64,000 nt of DNA from Streptomyces roseicoloratus (GTDB taxonomy: Bacteria > Actinomycetota > Actinomycetes > Streptomycetales > Streptomycetaceae). The stretch is from the NCBI RefSeq assembly GCF_004117935.1, contig NZ_SDOY01000118.1:186001-250000 (forward strand), given 5' to 3'. The position numbers and the translations under genes were made by a program. This document shows positions 17,279 through 26,687 of this stretch, in pieces (position 1 is the first letter of the stretch; each line of letters opens with the position of its first letter). Under the pieces are notes generated by a model. That model was not told where the DNA came from and did not search any database. It worked only from the letters and a program-made list of their open reading frames with translations.

Positions 17279-18904
17279 ATGACTAGTCAGATCACCGTGG
17301 AAAAGGCCCCGCAGGGTCAGGGGGGCGGCGGCCGACCGCCGGAGACGGCCCCGGGGAAGGGACTGCGCGGCCACCCGTGGCTGACCCTGTTCGCCGTCGC
17401 CGCGGGCGTGATGATGGTCGCGCTCGACGGCACGATCGTCGCGATCGCCAACCCCGCCATCAAGGAGGACCTCCAGGCCTCGCTCGCCGAGGTCCAGTGG
17501 ATCACCAACGGCTATCTGCTCGCGCTCGCCGTCGCGCTGATCACCGCCGGCAAGCTCGGTGACCGCTTCGGCCACCGGCAGACCTTCCTCATCGGCATCG
17601 CCGGCTTCGCCCTCGCCTCCGCCGCGATCGGCCTGTCCGGCTCCATCGGCCTCGTGATCGCCTTCCGCGTGCTCCAGGGCCTCTTCGGCGCCCTGCTGAT
17701 GCCCGCCGCCCTCGGCCTGCTGCGCGCCACCTTCCCGGCCGAGCAGCTCAACATGGCCATCGGCATCTGGGGCATGGTCATCGGCGCCTCCACGGCCGGC
17801 GGCCCGATCGTCGGCGGTCTGCTCGTCGAGCACCAGAGCTGGCAGTCCGTCTTCTTCATCAACGTGCCCGTCGGCGTCCTCGCGCTGGTCCTCGGCCTGG
17901 TGATCCTCAAGGACCACCGCGCCGAGAACGCCCCGCGCTCCTTCGACGTCCTCGGCATCGTGCTGCTGTCCGCCGCGATGGGCGCCCTGATCTGGGGCAT
18001 CATCAAGGCCGGCGAGTCCTGGGGCTGGACGAGCGCCAACACCTGGGGCTGCCTGGCCGGCGCCGTCGTCCTCTTCGCGCTCTTCGCCCTGTGGGAGACC
18101 CGGGTCAAGGAGCCGCTCATCCCGCTGAAGATGTTCCGCTCCGTGCCGCTCTCGGCCGGTGTGGTCCTCATGGTCCTGATGGCCTTCGCCTTCATGGGCG
18201 GCCTGTTCTTCGTGACCTTCTACCTCCAGGGCGTGAAGGGACTCAGCCCGGTCGACAGCGGTCTCGCGCTGCTGCCGCTGACGGGCATGATGATCGTCTC
18301 CTCGCCGCTGGCGGGCGCGCTGATCACCAGGTTCGGCCCGCGGGTCCCGCTGGTCGGCGGCATGGTCTGCACGGCCGCCGCCATGTTCGGCATGCTCACC
18401 CTCACCGCCGGCACGGGCGGCCTCGCGATGTCCCTCTGGTTCGCGCTGCTCGGCCTGGGCCTGGCCCCGGTCATGGTCGGCGCCACCGAGGTCATCGTCG
18501 GCAACGCCCCGCTGGAGCTGTCCGGCGTCGCCGGCGGTCTGCAGCAGGCCGCGATGCAGGTCGGCGGCGCGCTCGGTACGGCGGTCCTCGGCGCGGTCAT
18601 GTCGTCGAAGGTGGCGAGCGCCTTCGACGAGAACTGGAAGGCCGCCGGCATCCCGGTGCCCGCCGACCCGCGCCTGGAGCAGGCGGCCGAGTTCGGCATG
18701 GTGCCGCCGGAGCTGGCCAAGGCGCCCGGCATGACGCCGGAGCTGTTCCAGACCATCGGCAAGGTCATCCACGACACGTTCATGGACGGCATGGGCCTCG
18801 CCTTCACCGTCGCCGGTGTCGTGGCCGTCGTGGCGGCGCTGGTCGCCACGCTCACCAAGCGCGGTGAGAACGCGGAGGCGGGCGCGGGCGCGGCCCACAT
18901 CTGA
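17279..18904 (+). CDS. DHA2-family MFS drug/H+ antiporter (14 TM)
   Basis: A 541-residue efflux protein of the EmrB/QacA type. The first helix carries the signature VMMVALDGTIVAIANPAI, then WITNGYLLALAVALITAGKLG and GDRFGHRQTF between TM2 and TM3. Motif C is seen in GMVIGASTAGGPIVGGLL. About 14 hydrophobic segments fit. A 60-residue extramembrane loop occurs before the last helix. ATG 17279 is preferred because it fits the predicted leaderless start; there is no good ribosome site upstream. It is paired with the divergent TetR gene and probably exports a toxic compound or antibiotic. Confidence 0.9.
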   Translation: MTSQITVEKAPQGQGGGGRPPETAPGKGLRGHPWLTLFAVAAGVMMVALDGTIVAIANPAIKEDLQASLAEVQWITNGYLLALAVALITAGKLGDRFGHRQTFLIGIAGFALASAAIGLSGSIGLVIAFRVLQGLFGALLMPAALGLLRATFPAEQLNMAIGIWGMVIGASTAGGPIVGGLLVEHQSWQSVFFINVPVGVLALVLGLVILKDHRAENAPRSFDVLGIVLLSAAMGALIWGIIKAGESWGWTSANTWGCLAGAVVLFALFALWETRVKEPLIPLKMFRSVPLSAGVVLMVLMAFAFMGGLFFVTFYLQGVKGLSPVDSGLALLPLTGMMIVSSPLAGALITRFGPRVPLVGGMVCTAAAMFGMLTLTAGTGGLAMSLWFALLGLGLAPVMVGATEVIVGNAPLELSGVAGGLQQAAMQVGGALGTAVLGAVMSSKVASAFDENWKAAGIPVPADPRLEQAAEFGMVPPELAKAPGMTPELFQTIGKVIHDTFMDGMGLAFTVAGVVAVVAALVATLTKRGENAEAGAGAAHI

Positions 18905-18927
18905 GTCCGCCGCCGGTCTCTTACGTT

Positions 18928-19070
18928 GGTCTGCCGGCGGTCTGCCGGCGGTCTGCCGGCGGTCTGCCGGCGGTCTGCCGGTGGTCCGCCGGCGGTCTGC
19001 CGGTGGTCGGTGGGCGGTCTGCCGGTGGTCTGGCGTTGGTCTGCTGACGGTCTGCCGGTGGTCTGCCGGT
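18928..19070. repeat. 11-bp tandem repeat array
   Basis: About 13 units of GGTCTGCCGGC, starting 24 bp after the pump stop codon. The first five are perfect (starts at 18928, 18939, 18950...). Later copies degenerate to GGTCTGCCGGT or GGTCGGTGGGC. Confidence 0.9.
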
Positions 19071-19090
19071 CCTCCGTCAGGGTTCCCGTA

Positions 19091-19130
19091 GGGGGCCGTC
19101 ACCCGTTCGCGTGAACGGGGGCGGCCCCTC
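19091..19130 (+). terminator. Two-tier hairpin terminator
   Basis: Outer stem GGGGCCG/CGGCCCC encloses inner stem CCCGTTC/GAACGGG with a GCGT loop, just past the 11-bp array. It likely ends the pump transcript. Confidence 0.65.
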
Positions 19131-19197
19131 TTCCGTTGGTCGGATCTCTTCGCCATGCTTTTGATTACAGAGAGTGACGAAACGGGGGTTCACCAGG

Positions 19198-19584
19198 ATG
19201 TTCACGAAGACGACGCTGTCGAAGTCCGTGCTCGCCGCCGGAGTGGTGCTGGCCGCGCTCCTCGCGGTTCCGGCCGAGGCGGCCGCACCGAGGGGCACGA
19301 CGCTCGGGGCCTGCGGCCCGGGCCAGCTGTGTCTGTGGCCCAAGGCCGACTTCAAGGGCCGGGCGCAGGCGTACGAGCTGTCCGCGGTCGACATCGAGAG
19401 CTGTGTCGCCCTGCCGGCCGGCACGAGCGCCCAGGCACTCGCCAACCGGACCGGCCGGCCGGTCACCACGTACCAATCCGCGGAGTGCGCGGAGACCGGC
19501 GAGTTCGAGACCTACCCGGGGCGCGGCACCTGGGCGCCGCAGACGCCGTACCAGGTGCGGGCGTTCAAGATCTGGGAGAGATGA
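19198..19584 (+). CDS. Secreted peptidase inhibitor, family I36-like
   Basis: A 128-residue small exported protein. A signal peptide (LSKSVLAAGVVLAALLAVP with AEA cleavage site) precedes a compact domain with CGPGQLCLWPKADFKGR, ESCVALPAG and YQSAECAETGEFETYPG. The four spaced cysteines and the LCLW..FKG pattern match Streptomyces I36 (SMI-type) metalloprotease inhibitors and related beta/gamma-crystallin-like secreted proteins. ATG 19198 gives a normal signal peptide; GTG 19174 would add eight residues. It ends before a strong shared terminator. Confidence 0.78.
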   Translation: MFTKTTLSKSVLAAGVVLAALLAVPAEAAAPRGTTLGACGPGQLCLWPKADFKGRAQAYELSAVDIESCVALPAGTSAQALANRTGRPVTTYQSAECAETGEFETYPGRGTWAPQTPYQVRAFKIWER

Positions 19585-19616
19585 GGGGCCGGGGAGAGCC
19601 GGCCCGGGGACGCCGG

Positions 19617-19650
19617 AGGGCGGTGGGACCGTCCTCGGTCCCACCGCCCT
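19617..19650. terminator. Strong bidirectional terminator
   Basis: A perfect 15-bp stem (AGGGCGGTGGGACCG and its complement) with a TCCT loop between the convergent inhibitor and aceE genes. Confidence 0.85.
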
Positions 19651-19677
19651 CACCAGGGGCCGCGAGCGCTGCGCGCC

Positions 19678-22410
19678 CTACGCGTCGCCGCCCGCGGCTC
19701 CGGGGTCGGCGGCCGCGACGTCGAGCAGCTGGTAGCGGTCCACGGCCTGCTTCAGGGCCGAGCGGTCGATCTTGCCGTCCTTGGCCAGTTCGGTGAGGAC
19801 CGCGAGGACGATCGACTGGGCGTCGATGTGGAAGAAGCGGCGGGCCGCGCCGCGCGTGTCCGCGAAGCCGAAGCCGTCCGCACCGAGCGAGGTGTAGCGG
19901 CCCGGCACCCAGCGGGAGATCTGGTCCGGCACCGAGCGCATCCAGTCGGAGACCGCCACGAACGGACCCTGGGCGGCCTGCAGCTTGCGCGTCACGTACG
20001 GGACGCGCTGCTCCTCGTCCGGGTGGAGCAGGTTGTGCTCCTCGACGGACACGGCCTCGCGGCGCAGCTCGTTCCAGGACGTGGCGGACCAGACGTCCGC
20101 GCGGACGTTCCACTCCTCGGCGAGGATCCGCTGGGCCTCCAGGGCCCACGGCACGCCGACGCCGGAGGCCATGATCTGCGCGGGGACCGCGCCGGCCTCG
20201 CCCTTCCGGTAGAGGTGGATGCCCTTGAGGATGCCCTCCACGTCCACGTCCGCCGGCTCGGCCGGGTGCTGGATCGGCTCGTTGTAGACCGAGAGGTAGT
20301 AGAAGACGTCCTCGGCCTCGGGGCCGTACATGCGGCGCAGACCGTCCTGGACGATGTGCGCGATCTCGAAGCCGAAGGCCGGGTCGTACGCGACGCACCC
20401 CGGGTTGGTGGAGGCCAGCAGGTGCGAGTGGCCGTCGGCGTGCTGGAGGCCCTCGCCGGTGAGCGTCGTGCGGCCGGCGGTGGCGCCGAGCACGAAGCCG
20501 CGGGCGAGCTGGTCGGCCATCTGCCAGAACTGGTCGCCGGTGCGCTGGAAACCGAACATCGAGTAGAAGACGTAGACCGGGATGAGCGGTTCGCCGTGCG
20601 TGGCGTACGCGGACCCGGCGGCGATCAGCGAGGCGGTGCAGCCCGCCTCGGAGATGCCGTCGTGCAGCATCTGACCGGTCGGGGACTCCTTGTACGCGAG
20701 GAGCAGTTCGCGGTCCACGGCCTCGTACTGCTGGCCGAGCGGGTTGTAGATCTTGGCGCTCGGGAAGAACGAGTCCATGCCGAAGGTGCGGTACTCGTCG
20801 GGCGCGATGAGCACGAAGCGCCGGCCGATCTCCTTGTCCCGCATCAGGTCCTTGAGCAGCCGGACGAAGGCCATCGTGGTGGCGATGGACTGCTGGCCGG
20901 AGCCCTTCTTCACGGCCGCGTAGGTCGTGTCGTCGGGCAGCACCAGCGGCTTGGCGCGGACCACACGGGTGGGCACGTACCCGCCGAGCGCCTTGCGGCG
21001 GTCGTGCATGTACTGGATCTCCTCGGAGTTCCGGCCCGGGTGGTAGTACGGCGGCAGGCCCTCCTCCAGCTGCTTGTCCGTGATCGGGATGTGCAGCCGG
21101 TCACGGAAGCGCTTGAGGTCGTCGACCGTCAGCTTCTTCATCTGGTGGGTGGCGTTGCGGCCCTCGAAGTTGGGGCCGAGCGTCCAGCCCTTGACGGTCT
21201 TGGCGAGGATCACCGTCGGCTGGCCCTTGTGGGCCTTGGCCGCGGAGAACGCCGCGAAGATCTTCCTGTGGTCGTGGCCGCCGCGGCCCAGGTGCAGGAC
21301 CTGGTCGTCGGTCATGTTCTCGACCATGGCCCGCAGTCGCTGGTCGTCGCCGAAGAAGTGGTCGCGGATGTAGGCGCCGGTCTCCGTCGCGTACGTCTGG
21401 AACTGCCCGTCCGGCGTGGTGTTCATCTTGTTGACGAGGATGCCGTCGCGGTCCTGCGCGAGCAGCGGGTCCCAGGAGCGGTCCCAGATCAGCTTGATGA
21501 CGTTCCAGCCGGCGCCCCGGAAGACCGACTCCAGCTCCTGGATGACCTTGCCGTTGCCGCGCACCGGCCCGTCCAGGCGCTGCAGGTTGCAGTTGACGAC
21601 GAAGGTGAGGTTGTCGAGGTTCTCACGGGCCGCGAGGGTCAGCTGGCCCAGCGACTCCGGCTCGTCCATCTCGCCGTCGCCGAGGAAGGCCCACACATGG
21701 GACTTGGAGGTGTCGGCGATGCCGCGGGCCTCCATGTAGCGGTTCATCCGGGCCTGGAAGATCGCGCCGAGCGGACCGAGGCCCATCGACACCGTGGGGA
21801 ACTCCCAGAAGTCCGGCATCAGCCGCGGGTGCGGATAGGAGGACAGACCGTGCGGGGCCCTCGACTTCTCCTGGCGGAAGGCGTCGAGCTGCGCCTCGTC
21901 CAGCCGGTCGAGGAGGAAGGCACGGGCGTAGATGCCGGGGGAGGCGTGGCCCTGGAAGAAGATCTGGTCGCCGCCGTCGCCCTCGTCCTTGCCGCGGAAG
22001 AAGTGGTTGAAGCCGACGTCGTACAGCGAGGCGGAGGAGGCGAAGGTGGCGATGTGGCCGCCGACACCGATGCCCGGGCGCTGGGCGCGAGAGACCATGA
22101 CGGCCGCGTTCCAGCGGGTGGCGTTCAGGACCTTGCGCTCGATCTCCTCGTTGCCGGGGAAGAAGGGCTCGTCCTTGGTGGCGATGGTGTTGACGTAGTC
22201 CGTGCTGCGCATCTCGGGCACGGCCACCCGCTTCTCGCGGGCCCGCTCGATCAGCCGCAGCATGAGGTAGCGGGCGCGCTCCCGGCCCCGCTCGTCGACG
22301 GCGGCGTCCAGGGAGTCGAGCCATTCCCGGGTCTCTTCCGGGTCGAAATCCGGGACCTGGCTGGGAAGACCGCCAATGATGATCGGGTTGCGATCGGATG
22401 CGGAAGCCAC
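19678..22410 (-). CDS. aceE: Pyruvate dehydrogenase E1 component (homodimeric)
   Basis: A 910-residue AceE of the homodimeric type used by actinobacteria. It decarboxylates pyruvate with thiamine diphosphate and acetylates the lipoyl E2. The ThDP/Mg motif is visible as [19 protein letters not shown] (about 230-250) with NLTFVVNCN. Other hallmarks are [33 protein letters not shown] and the late [11 protein letters not shown] with conserved histidines. The GTG start at 22410 ([14 protein letters not shown]) follows AAGGA and matches known Streptomyces N-termini; the open frame extends upstream without support. E2/E3 genes are not nearby, as is common in this genus. Confidence 0.97.
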   Translation of the reverse strand: MASASDRNPIIIGGLPSQVPDFDPEETREWLDSLDAAVDERGRERARYLMLRLIERAREKRVAVPEMRSTDYVNTIATKDEPFFPGNEEIERKVLNATRWNAAVMVSRAQRPGIGVGGHIATFASSASLYDVGFNHFFRGKDEGDGGDQIFFQGHASPGIYARAFLLDRLDEAQLDAFRQEKSRAPHGLSSYPHPRLMPDFWEFPTVSMGLGPLGAIFQARMNRYMEARGIADTSKSHVWAFLGDGEMDEPESLGQLTLAARENLDNLTFVVNCNLQRLDGPVRGNGKVIQELESVFRGAGWNVIKLIWDRSWDPLLAQDRDGILVNKMNTTPDGQFQTYATETGAYIRDHFFGDDQRLRAMVENMTDDQVLHLGRGGHDHRKIFAAFSAAKAHKGQPTVILAKTVKGWTLGPNFEGRNATHQMKKLTVDDLKRFRDRLHIPITDKQLEEGLPPYYHPGRNSEEIQYMHDRRKALGGYVPTRVVRAKPLVLPDDTTYAAVKKGSGQQSIATTMAFVRLLKDLMRDKEIGRRFVLIAPDEYRTFGMDSFFPSAKIYNPLGQQYEAVDRELLLAYKESPTGQMLHDGISEAGCTASLIAAGSAYATHGEPLIPVYVFYSMFGFQRTGDQFWQMADQLARGFVLGATAGRTTLTGEGLQHADGHSHLLASTNPGCVAYDPAFGFEIAHIVQDGLRRMYGPEAEDVFYYLSVYNEPIQHPAEPADVDVEGILKGIHLYRKGEAGAVPAQIMASGVGVPWALEAQRILAEEWNVRADVWSATSWNELRREAVSVEEHNLLHPDEEQRVPYVTRKLQAAQGPFVAVSDWMRSVPDQISRWVPGRYTSLGADGFGFADTRGAARRFFHIDAQSIVLAVLTELAKDGKIDRSALKQAVDRYQLLDVAAADPGAAGGDA

Positions 22411-22837
22411 GCTGTTCCTTCGCTTGGTCGGTGGAGCCCAGCGGAACGGAGACCCCGCTGGGGCCGGGATGTTCATCGTGTACCCCGCCGACGGCAAACG
22501 TCATCTTTACCGAGCGGTAACCCTCGCGGGGTGCCCTGTCCGGTCCTTGTCCGGTCAAATCGCAACCTTACGCTCATCCCGCGCATGCGTTCCGTCCATA
22601 CGTTCGGCAGACTGAAGCCGCAGACACCCACAAAGCGGGGCGAAGAGTGAGCACCTCGTCACGGAGCGCGACGGACGCTCGCCGGAAGTTGCGGCGAGAC
22701 GGCCCCAAACGTCACCGTTTCGGCGGTCTCATCGGCCGGGTACTTGCGCGATCCGCCCCGGCACGTGTGGACTACGGCCAGCGTCACGCGCCCGCGCGTG
22801 GCGAGGCATTTTCCGATACATGAGCAGGAGGCAAGCC
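22411..22837. other. Divergent promoter region of aceE and DUF3052
   Basis: 427 bp with no convincing gene. It holds a TTACCG-AG-CGGTAA dyad (22506-22519) on the aceE side and the AGGAGG ribosome site of the DUF3052 gene (22826-22831). A 58-codon frame (22647-22823) has poor third-position GC and is not called. Confidence 0.6.
22506..22519. promoter_or_regulatory. Dyad upstream of aceE, possible operator
   Basis: Perfect 6-bp arms TTACCG and CGGTAA around AG, 96 bp upstream of the aceE start. The symmetry fits a TetR/GntR-type site. The binding protein is unknown. Confidence 0.4.
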
Positions 22838-23260
22838 GTGAGCGCGACCGCGGACCACGCGGAGGAGCGGACCAACCCGGCAGCGAGGCTGGGGTTCGAG
22901 CCCGGACAGGTGGTCCAGGAGATCGGCTACGACGACGACGTCGACTTCGATCTCCGTGAAGGCATCGAGTCCCTCATCGGCCAGGAACTCGTGGACGAGG
23001 ACTACGACGACGTCGCCGACGTCGTGCTGCTGTGGTTCCGCGACGAGGACGGAGACCTCACCGACGCCCTGGTGGACTCCATCGGTCTTCTGGAGGACGG
23101 CGGCCAGATCTGGCTGCTGAGCCCGAAGACGGGCCGCGACGGCTACATCGAGCCGAGCGACATCAACGATGCCGCGCAGACCGCCGGTCTCTCCCAGACC
23201 AAGAGCATCAGCGTCGCCAAGGACTGGGTCGGCACCCGACTCGGCACTCCGAAGCGCTGA
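22838..23260 (+). CDS. DUF3052 family protein
   Basis: A 140-residue acidic cytoplasmic protein conserved in actinobacteria next to aceE. Visible blocks are AARLGFEPGQVVQEIGYDDD, DFDLREGIESLIGQELVDED and GQIWLLSPKTGRDGYIEPSD. No catalytic residues are recognisable and the function is unknown. GTG 22838 sits 6 nt behind AGGAGG and is preferred to ATG 22820, which overlaps that site. A perfect terminator follows. Confidence 0.85.
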   Translation: MSATADHAEERTNPAARLGFEPGQVVQEIGYDDDVDFDLREGIESLIGQELVDEDYDDVADVVLLWFRDEDGDLTDALVDSIGLLEDGGQIWLLSPKTGRDGYIEPSDINDAAQTAGLSQTKSISVAKDWVGTRLGTPKR

Positions 23261-23277
23261 TCCCCCTACGCTGCGCA

Positions 23278-23308
23278 GGAGCCCCCGCCGGACCCCGGCG
23301 GGGGCTCC
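23278..23308 (+). terminator. Terminator after DUF3052 gene
   Basis: A perfect 14-bp stem (GGAGCCCCCGCCGG) with an ACC loop, 17 bp past the stop. Confidence 0.85.
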
Positions 23309-23438
23309 CGCGCATGCGCACGCCCTCCCGCGCGTCCGGCGCGCCGGCCCGGAGCCCAGGCCCGCCCCCGGGGCCCGTAGGGTGGGTTTCACCGTTCCGG
23401 CCCAAGGGACGGGCCGCCGGAGAAGGGATGCGTACGCG

Positions 23439-23897
23439 ATGGCGATCGAGATCGGCGCCGAGGCCCCCGACTTCGAGCTCAAGGACAACCACGGCCGGGC
23501 CGTGCGGCTGTCCTCGTTCCGCGGCGCGAAGAACGTCCTGCTGTTCTTCTACCCCTTCGCCTTCACCGGTGTGTGCACCGGCGAGCTCCGCGCGCTGCGC
23601 GACCGCCTCGACGAGTTCGTCAACGACGACACCCAGCTGCTCGCCGTCTCCAACGACTCCATCCACACCCTGCGCGTCTTCGGCGAGCAGGAGGACCTGG
23701 AGTTCCCGCTGCTCTCCGACTTCTGGCCGCACGGCGAGGTGTCCCGCGCGTACGGCGTCCTCGACGAGGACAAGGGCTGCGCGGTGCGCGGCACCTTCGT
23801 CGTCGACAAGGCCGGCACGGTCCGCTGGTCCGTCGTCAACGCCCTCCCGGACGCCCGCGACACCGACGAGTACGGCAAGGCCCTGGCGGCCCTCTGA
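23439..23897 (+). CDS. AhpE-type peroxiredoxin
   Basis: A 152-residue thiol peroxidase. The peroxidatic cysteine C46 lies in YPFAFTGVCTGEL, the P-x3-T-x2-C motif. A second cysteine, C114, is followed by conserved R117 (KGCAVRGTFVVD), as in mycobacterial AhpE, a 1-Cys type that reduces peroxides and peroxynitrite with mycothiol/mycoredoxin. It is placed between DUF3052 and the Ter genes, which suggests a shared oxidative or oxyanion stress theme. ATG 23439 was chosen from homologous N-termini (MAIEIGAEAPDFEL); GGAGAAGGG lies 11 nt upstream. Confidence 0.9.
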   Translation: MAIEIGAEAPDFELKDNHGRAVRLSSFRGAKNVLLFFYPFAFTGVCTGELRALRDRLDEFVNDDTQLLAVSNDSIHTLRVFGEQEDLEFPLLSDFWPHGEVSRAYGVLDEDKGCAVRGTFVVDKAGTVRWSVVNALPDARDTDEYGKALAAL

Positions 23898-24037
23898 GGC
23901 CCCGTCCAGGGCGATCGCCCGCCAACACTCGGGCGAAACGTCTGTTTCGACTGGGAACCCGTCACTAGGATCCAGTCGTTGATCCGATGCCAACGCACGA
24001 CTGGGGGCGCTGCCCCTGGAAACCAATGGAGGGACTC

Positions 24038-24613
24038 GTGGGAGTCAGCCTCAGCAAGGGCGGCAACGTCTCGCTGACCAAGGAGGCCCCTGGCCTGACC
24101 GCCGTCACCGTCGGTCTGGGCTGGGACGTCCGCACCACCACCGGTACGGACTTCGACCTCGACGCCAGCGCCATCCTGGTGAACGAGGCGGGCAAGGTCC
24201 GCAACGACCAGGACTTCGTCTTCTTCAACAACCTGAAGAGCGCCGACGGCTCCGTCGAGCACACCGGTGACAACCTCACCGGCGAGGGCGAGGGCGACGA
24301 CGAGCAGGTCAAGGTGAACCTGGCCGCCGTCCCCGCCGACGTCACCAAGATCGTCTTCCCGGTGTCGATCTACGACGCCGAGAACCGCCAGCAGTCCTTC
24401 GGCCAGGTCCGCAACGCGTTCATCCGCGTCGTGAACCAGGCCGGCGGCGCCGAGATCGCGCGGTACGACCTCTCCGAGGACGCCTCGACCGAGACCGCCA
24501 TGGTCTTCGGCGAGCTGTACCGGCACGGCGCGGAGTGGAAGTTCCGCGCCGTCGGCCAGGGCTACGCCTCGGGCCTGCGCGGCATCGCGCAGGACTTCGG
24601 CGTCAACGTCTGA
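24038..24613 (+). CDS. terD: TerD-family tellurium/stress protein (copy 1)
   Basis: A 191-residue TerD with the full signature: [55 protein letters not shown] and [14 protein letters not shown]. TerD domains bind Ca2+ through the DLDAS and [13 protein letters not shown] loops and act with TerC at the membrane in resistance to tellurite, phage or differentiation stress. The GTG start follows GGAGGG. It is closely related to the next gene. Confidence 0.95.
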   Translation: MGVSLSKGGNVSLTKEAPGLTAVTVGLGWDVRTTTGTDFDLDASAILVNEAGKVRNDQDFVFFNNLKSADGSVEHTGDNLTGEGEGDDEQVKVNLAAVPADVTKIVFPVSIYDAENRQQSFGQVRNAFIRVVNQAGGAEIARYDLSEDASTETAMVFGELYRHGAEWKFRAVGQGYASGLRGIAQDFGVNV

Positions 24614-24633
24614 GCCGACGCACCGCATCACGC

Positions 24634-24661
24634 CCGGCGCCGCACCTTCGTGCGGCGCCGG
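24634..24661 (+). terminator. Hairpin between the two terD genes
   Basis: A perfect 12-bp stem, CCGGCGCCGCAC, with a CTTC loop. It may attenuate or end transcription of copy 1. Confidence 0.75.
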
Positions 24662-24719
24662 ACGCGCCTCGACGCGCGTGAACGCGCACTTCGCAGAACC
24701 CCGGGGAGGAATCACCGTC

Positions 24720-25295
24720 ATGGGCGTCACGCTCGCCAAGGGAGGCAACGTCTCCCTCTCCAAGGCCGCACCCAACCTCACCCAGGTGCTCGTGGGTCTC
24801 GGCTGGGACGCGCGCTCCACCACCGGAGCCCCCTTCGACCTCGACGCCAGCGCCCTGCTGTGCCAGTCGGGCCGGGTGCTCGGCGACGAGTACTTCGTCT
24901 TCTACAACAACCTCAAGAGCCCCGAGGGCTCCGTCGAGCACACCGGTGACAACCTCACCGGCGAGGGTGACGGCGACGACGAGTCGCTCATCGTCGACCT
25001 CACCAGGGTGCCGGCACACTGCGACAAGATCATCTTTCCGGTCTCCATTCACGAGGCCGACAACCGCGGTCAGACATTCGGGCAGGTCGGCAATGCCTTC
25101 ATCCGCGTGGTGAACCAGGCGGACGGGCAGGAACTCGCCCGCTACGACCTCTCCGAGGACGCCTCCACCGAGACGGCGATGATCTTCGGCGAGCTCTACC
25201 GCTACAACGGCGAATGGAAGTTCCGGGCGGTGGGTCAGGGGTACGCGTCCGGCCTCCGGGGCATCGCTCTAGACTTCGGGGTCAACGTTTCGTAA
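24720..25295 (+). CDS. terD: TerD-family tellurium/stress protein (copy 2)
   Basis: A 191-residue TerD, the same length as copy 1 and a tandem duplicate: [41 protein letters not shown] and [14 protein letters not shown]. It differs by two extra cysteines (LLCQSG and AHCDK), absent in copy 1. ATG 24720 follows GGGGAGGA. Only 30 bp separate it from the terC-like gene, so they are probably co-transcribed. Confidence 0.95.
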   Translation: MGVTLAKGGNVSLSKAAPNLTQVLVGLGWDARSTTGAPFDLDASALLCQSGRVLGDEYFVFYNNLKSPEGSVEHTGDNLTGEGDGDDESLIVDLTRVPAHCDKIIFPVSIHEADNRGQTFGQVGNAFIRVVNQADGQELARYDLSEDASTETAMIFGELYRYNGEWKFRAVGQGYASGLRGIALDFGVNVS

Positions 25296-25325
25296 AGCCG
25301 CGTACTTATCACGATGAGGTAGACA

Positions 25326-26474
25326 GTGGTTCTGAAAACCTTCGGCTGGTCGTTCGCGATCACCGCGCTCGGCCTGGTGGCCGGCGTGATCTACGGGGGG
25401 TGGGAGGCATTCGGAGTCGTTGCGATCCTCTGCATCCTCGAGATCTCGCTCTCCTTCGACAACGCGGTGGTCAACGCCGGAATCCTGAAGAAGATGAATG
25501 CCTTCTGGCAGAAGATCTTCCTCACGATCGGTGTGCTGATCGCCGTGTTCGGCATGCGCCTGGTCTTCCCCGTCGTGATCGTCGCGATCAGCGCCAAGAT
25601 CGGCCCGATCGAGGCCGTCGACCTGGCGTTCAATCAGCCCGACAAGTACCAGGAACTCGTCACCGACGCGCACCCGTCGATCGCCGCCTTCGGTGGCATG
25701 TTCCTGTTGATGATCTTCCTCGACTTCATCTTCGAGGACCGTGACATCCAGTGGCTGCGCTGGCTCGAGCGCCCGCTGGCCAAGCTCGGCAAGATCGACA
25801 TGCTGTCGGTCTGCATCGCGCTGGTCGTCCTGCTGATCACCTCGATGACCTTCGCGACCCACGCCCACCAGCACGGCGGCGCGCACATCGACAAGGCGCA
25901 GACGGTGCTCATCTCCGGCGTCGCCGGCCTCATCACCTACCTCGTCGTCGGCGGTCTCTCCGGCTTCTTCGAGAACAAGCTGGAGGAGGAAGAGGAGCGC
26001 GAGCACGAGGCCGAGGAAGAGGCCAAGCGCAGCGGCAAGAAGGTTTCGGCGGTCCAGCTCGCCGGCAAGGCCGCCTTCTTCATGTTCCTCTACCTGGAAG
26101 TCCTCGACGCGTCGTTCTCCTTCGACGGCGTCATCGGCGCCTTCGCCATCACCAACGACATCGTCCTGATGGCCCTCGGCCTCGGCGTCGGCGCCATGTA
26201 CGTCCGTTCGCTGACGGTCTACCTGGTCCGCCAGGGCACGCTCGACGACTACGTCTACCTGGAGCACGGCGCCCACTACGCGATCGGCGCCCTGGCCGTG
26301 GTCCTCATGATCACGATCCAGTACGAGATCCCCGAGATCATCACCGGCGGTATCGGCGTCGCGCTGATCGCCTGGTCCTTCTGGTCCTCCGTCCGCCGCA
26401 ACAAGGCACTGGCGGCGGCCGAGGGAAAAGCTGACGCCTCGGGCGACAAGACCGAAGTGACGTCCGGGGTGTGA
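25326..26474 (+). CDS. TerC-like integral membrane protein (DUF475)
   Basis: A 382-residue polytopic protein of the TerC/YgdQ/DUF475 group. It has about nine hydrophobic segments and two internal motif copies: LEISLSFDNAVVNAGIL (about 38-55) and LEVLDASFSFDGVIGAF. These acidic in-membrane motifs are the hallmark of TerC-type (LysE superfamily) metal-ion transporters. A highly charged cytosolic loop (EEEEEREHEAEEEAKRSGKK) separates the halves. It is expected to anchor the Ter complex or export Mn/other metals. GTG 25326 follows GAGGT. Confidence 0.9.
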   Translation: MVLKTFGWSFAITALGLVAGVIYGGWEAFGVVAILCILEISLSFDNAVVNAGILKKMNAFWQKIFLTIGVLIAVFGMRLVFPVVIVAISAKIGPIEAVDLAFNQPDKYQELVTDAHPSIAAFGGMFLLMIFLDFIFEDRDIQWLRWLERPLAKLGKIDMLSVCIALVVLLITSMTFATHAHQHGGAHIDKAQTVLISGVAGLITYLVVGGLSGFFENKLEEEEEREHEAEEEAKRSGKKVSAVQLAGKAAFFMFLYLEVLDASFSFDGVIGAFAITNDIVLMALGLGVGAMYVRSLTVYLVRQGTLDDYVYLEHGAHYAIGALAVVLMITIQYEIPEIITGGIGVALIAWSFWSSVRRNKALAAAEGKADASGDKTEVTSGV

Positions 26475-26525
26475 CACCTCGGGCCGTCGGGGTGTGACGA
26501 CCCCGGCAACGAGGAACGCTTCACT

Positions 26526-26557
26526 GCGGGGCGGCCGGGAGCACCCGGCCGCCCCGC
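26526..26557 (+). terminator. Terminator after terC-like gene
   Basis: A perfect 14-bp stem (GCGGGGCGGCCGGG) with an AGCA loop. The next 80 bp hold a short GTGCGGGC repeat run. Confidence 0.85.
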
Positions 26558-26687
26558 GGCGTGTGAGCGAGGCGCACGAGCACGGCGTACGACCGTGGCG
26601 CGCGGGCGTGCGGGCGTGCGGGCGTGCGCGAGTGCGAGCGAGCGCGGCGCAGGACAGGGGTGGACCGAGCGTGGGGGGTGCGGAGCC

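Noticed and set aside
18816..19114. Repeat-coded frames rich in RRSAGGLPAVC over the 11-bp array
   Set aside because: An 11-bp unit shifts frame each copy; the frames are only by-products.
22647..22823. 58-codon frame (GTG start) ending just before the DUF3052 ribosome site
   Set aside because: Third-position GC is only about 70 percent, far below true genes here, and the product is an Arg-rich sequence with no recognisable feature.
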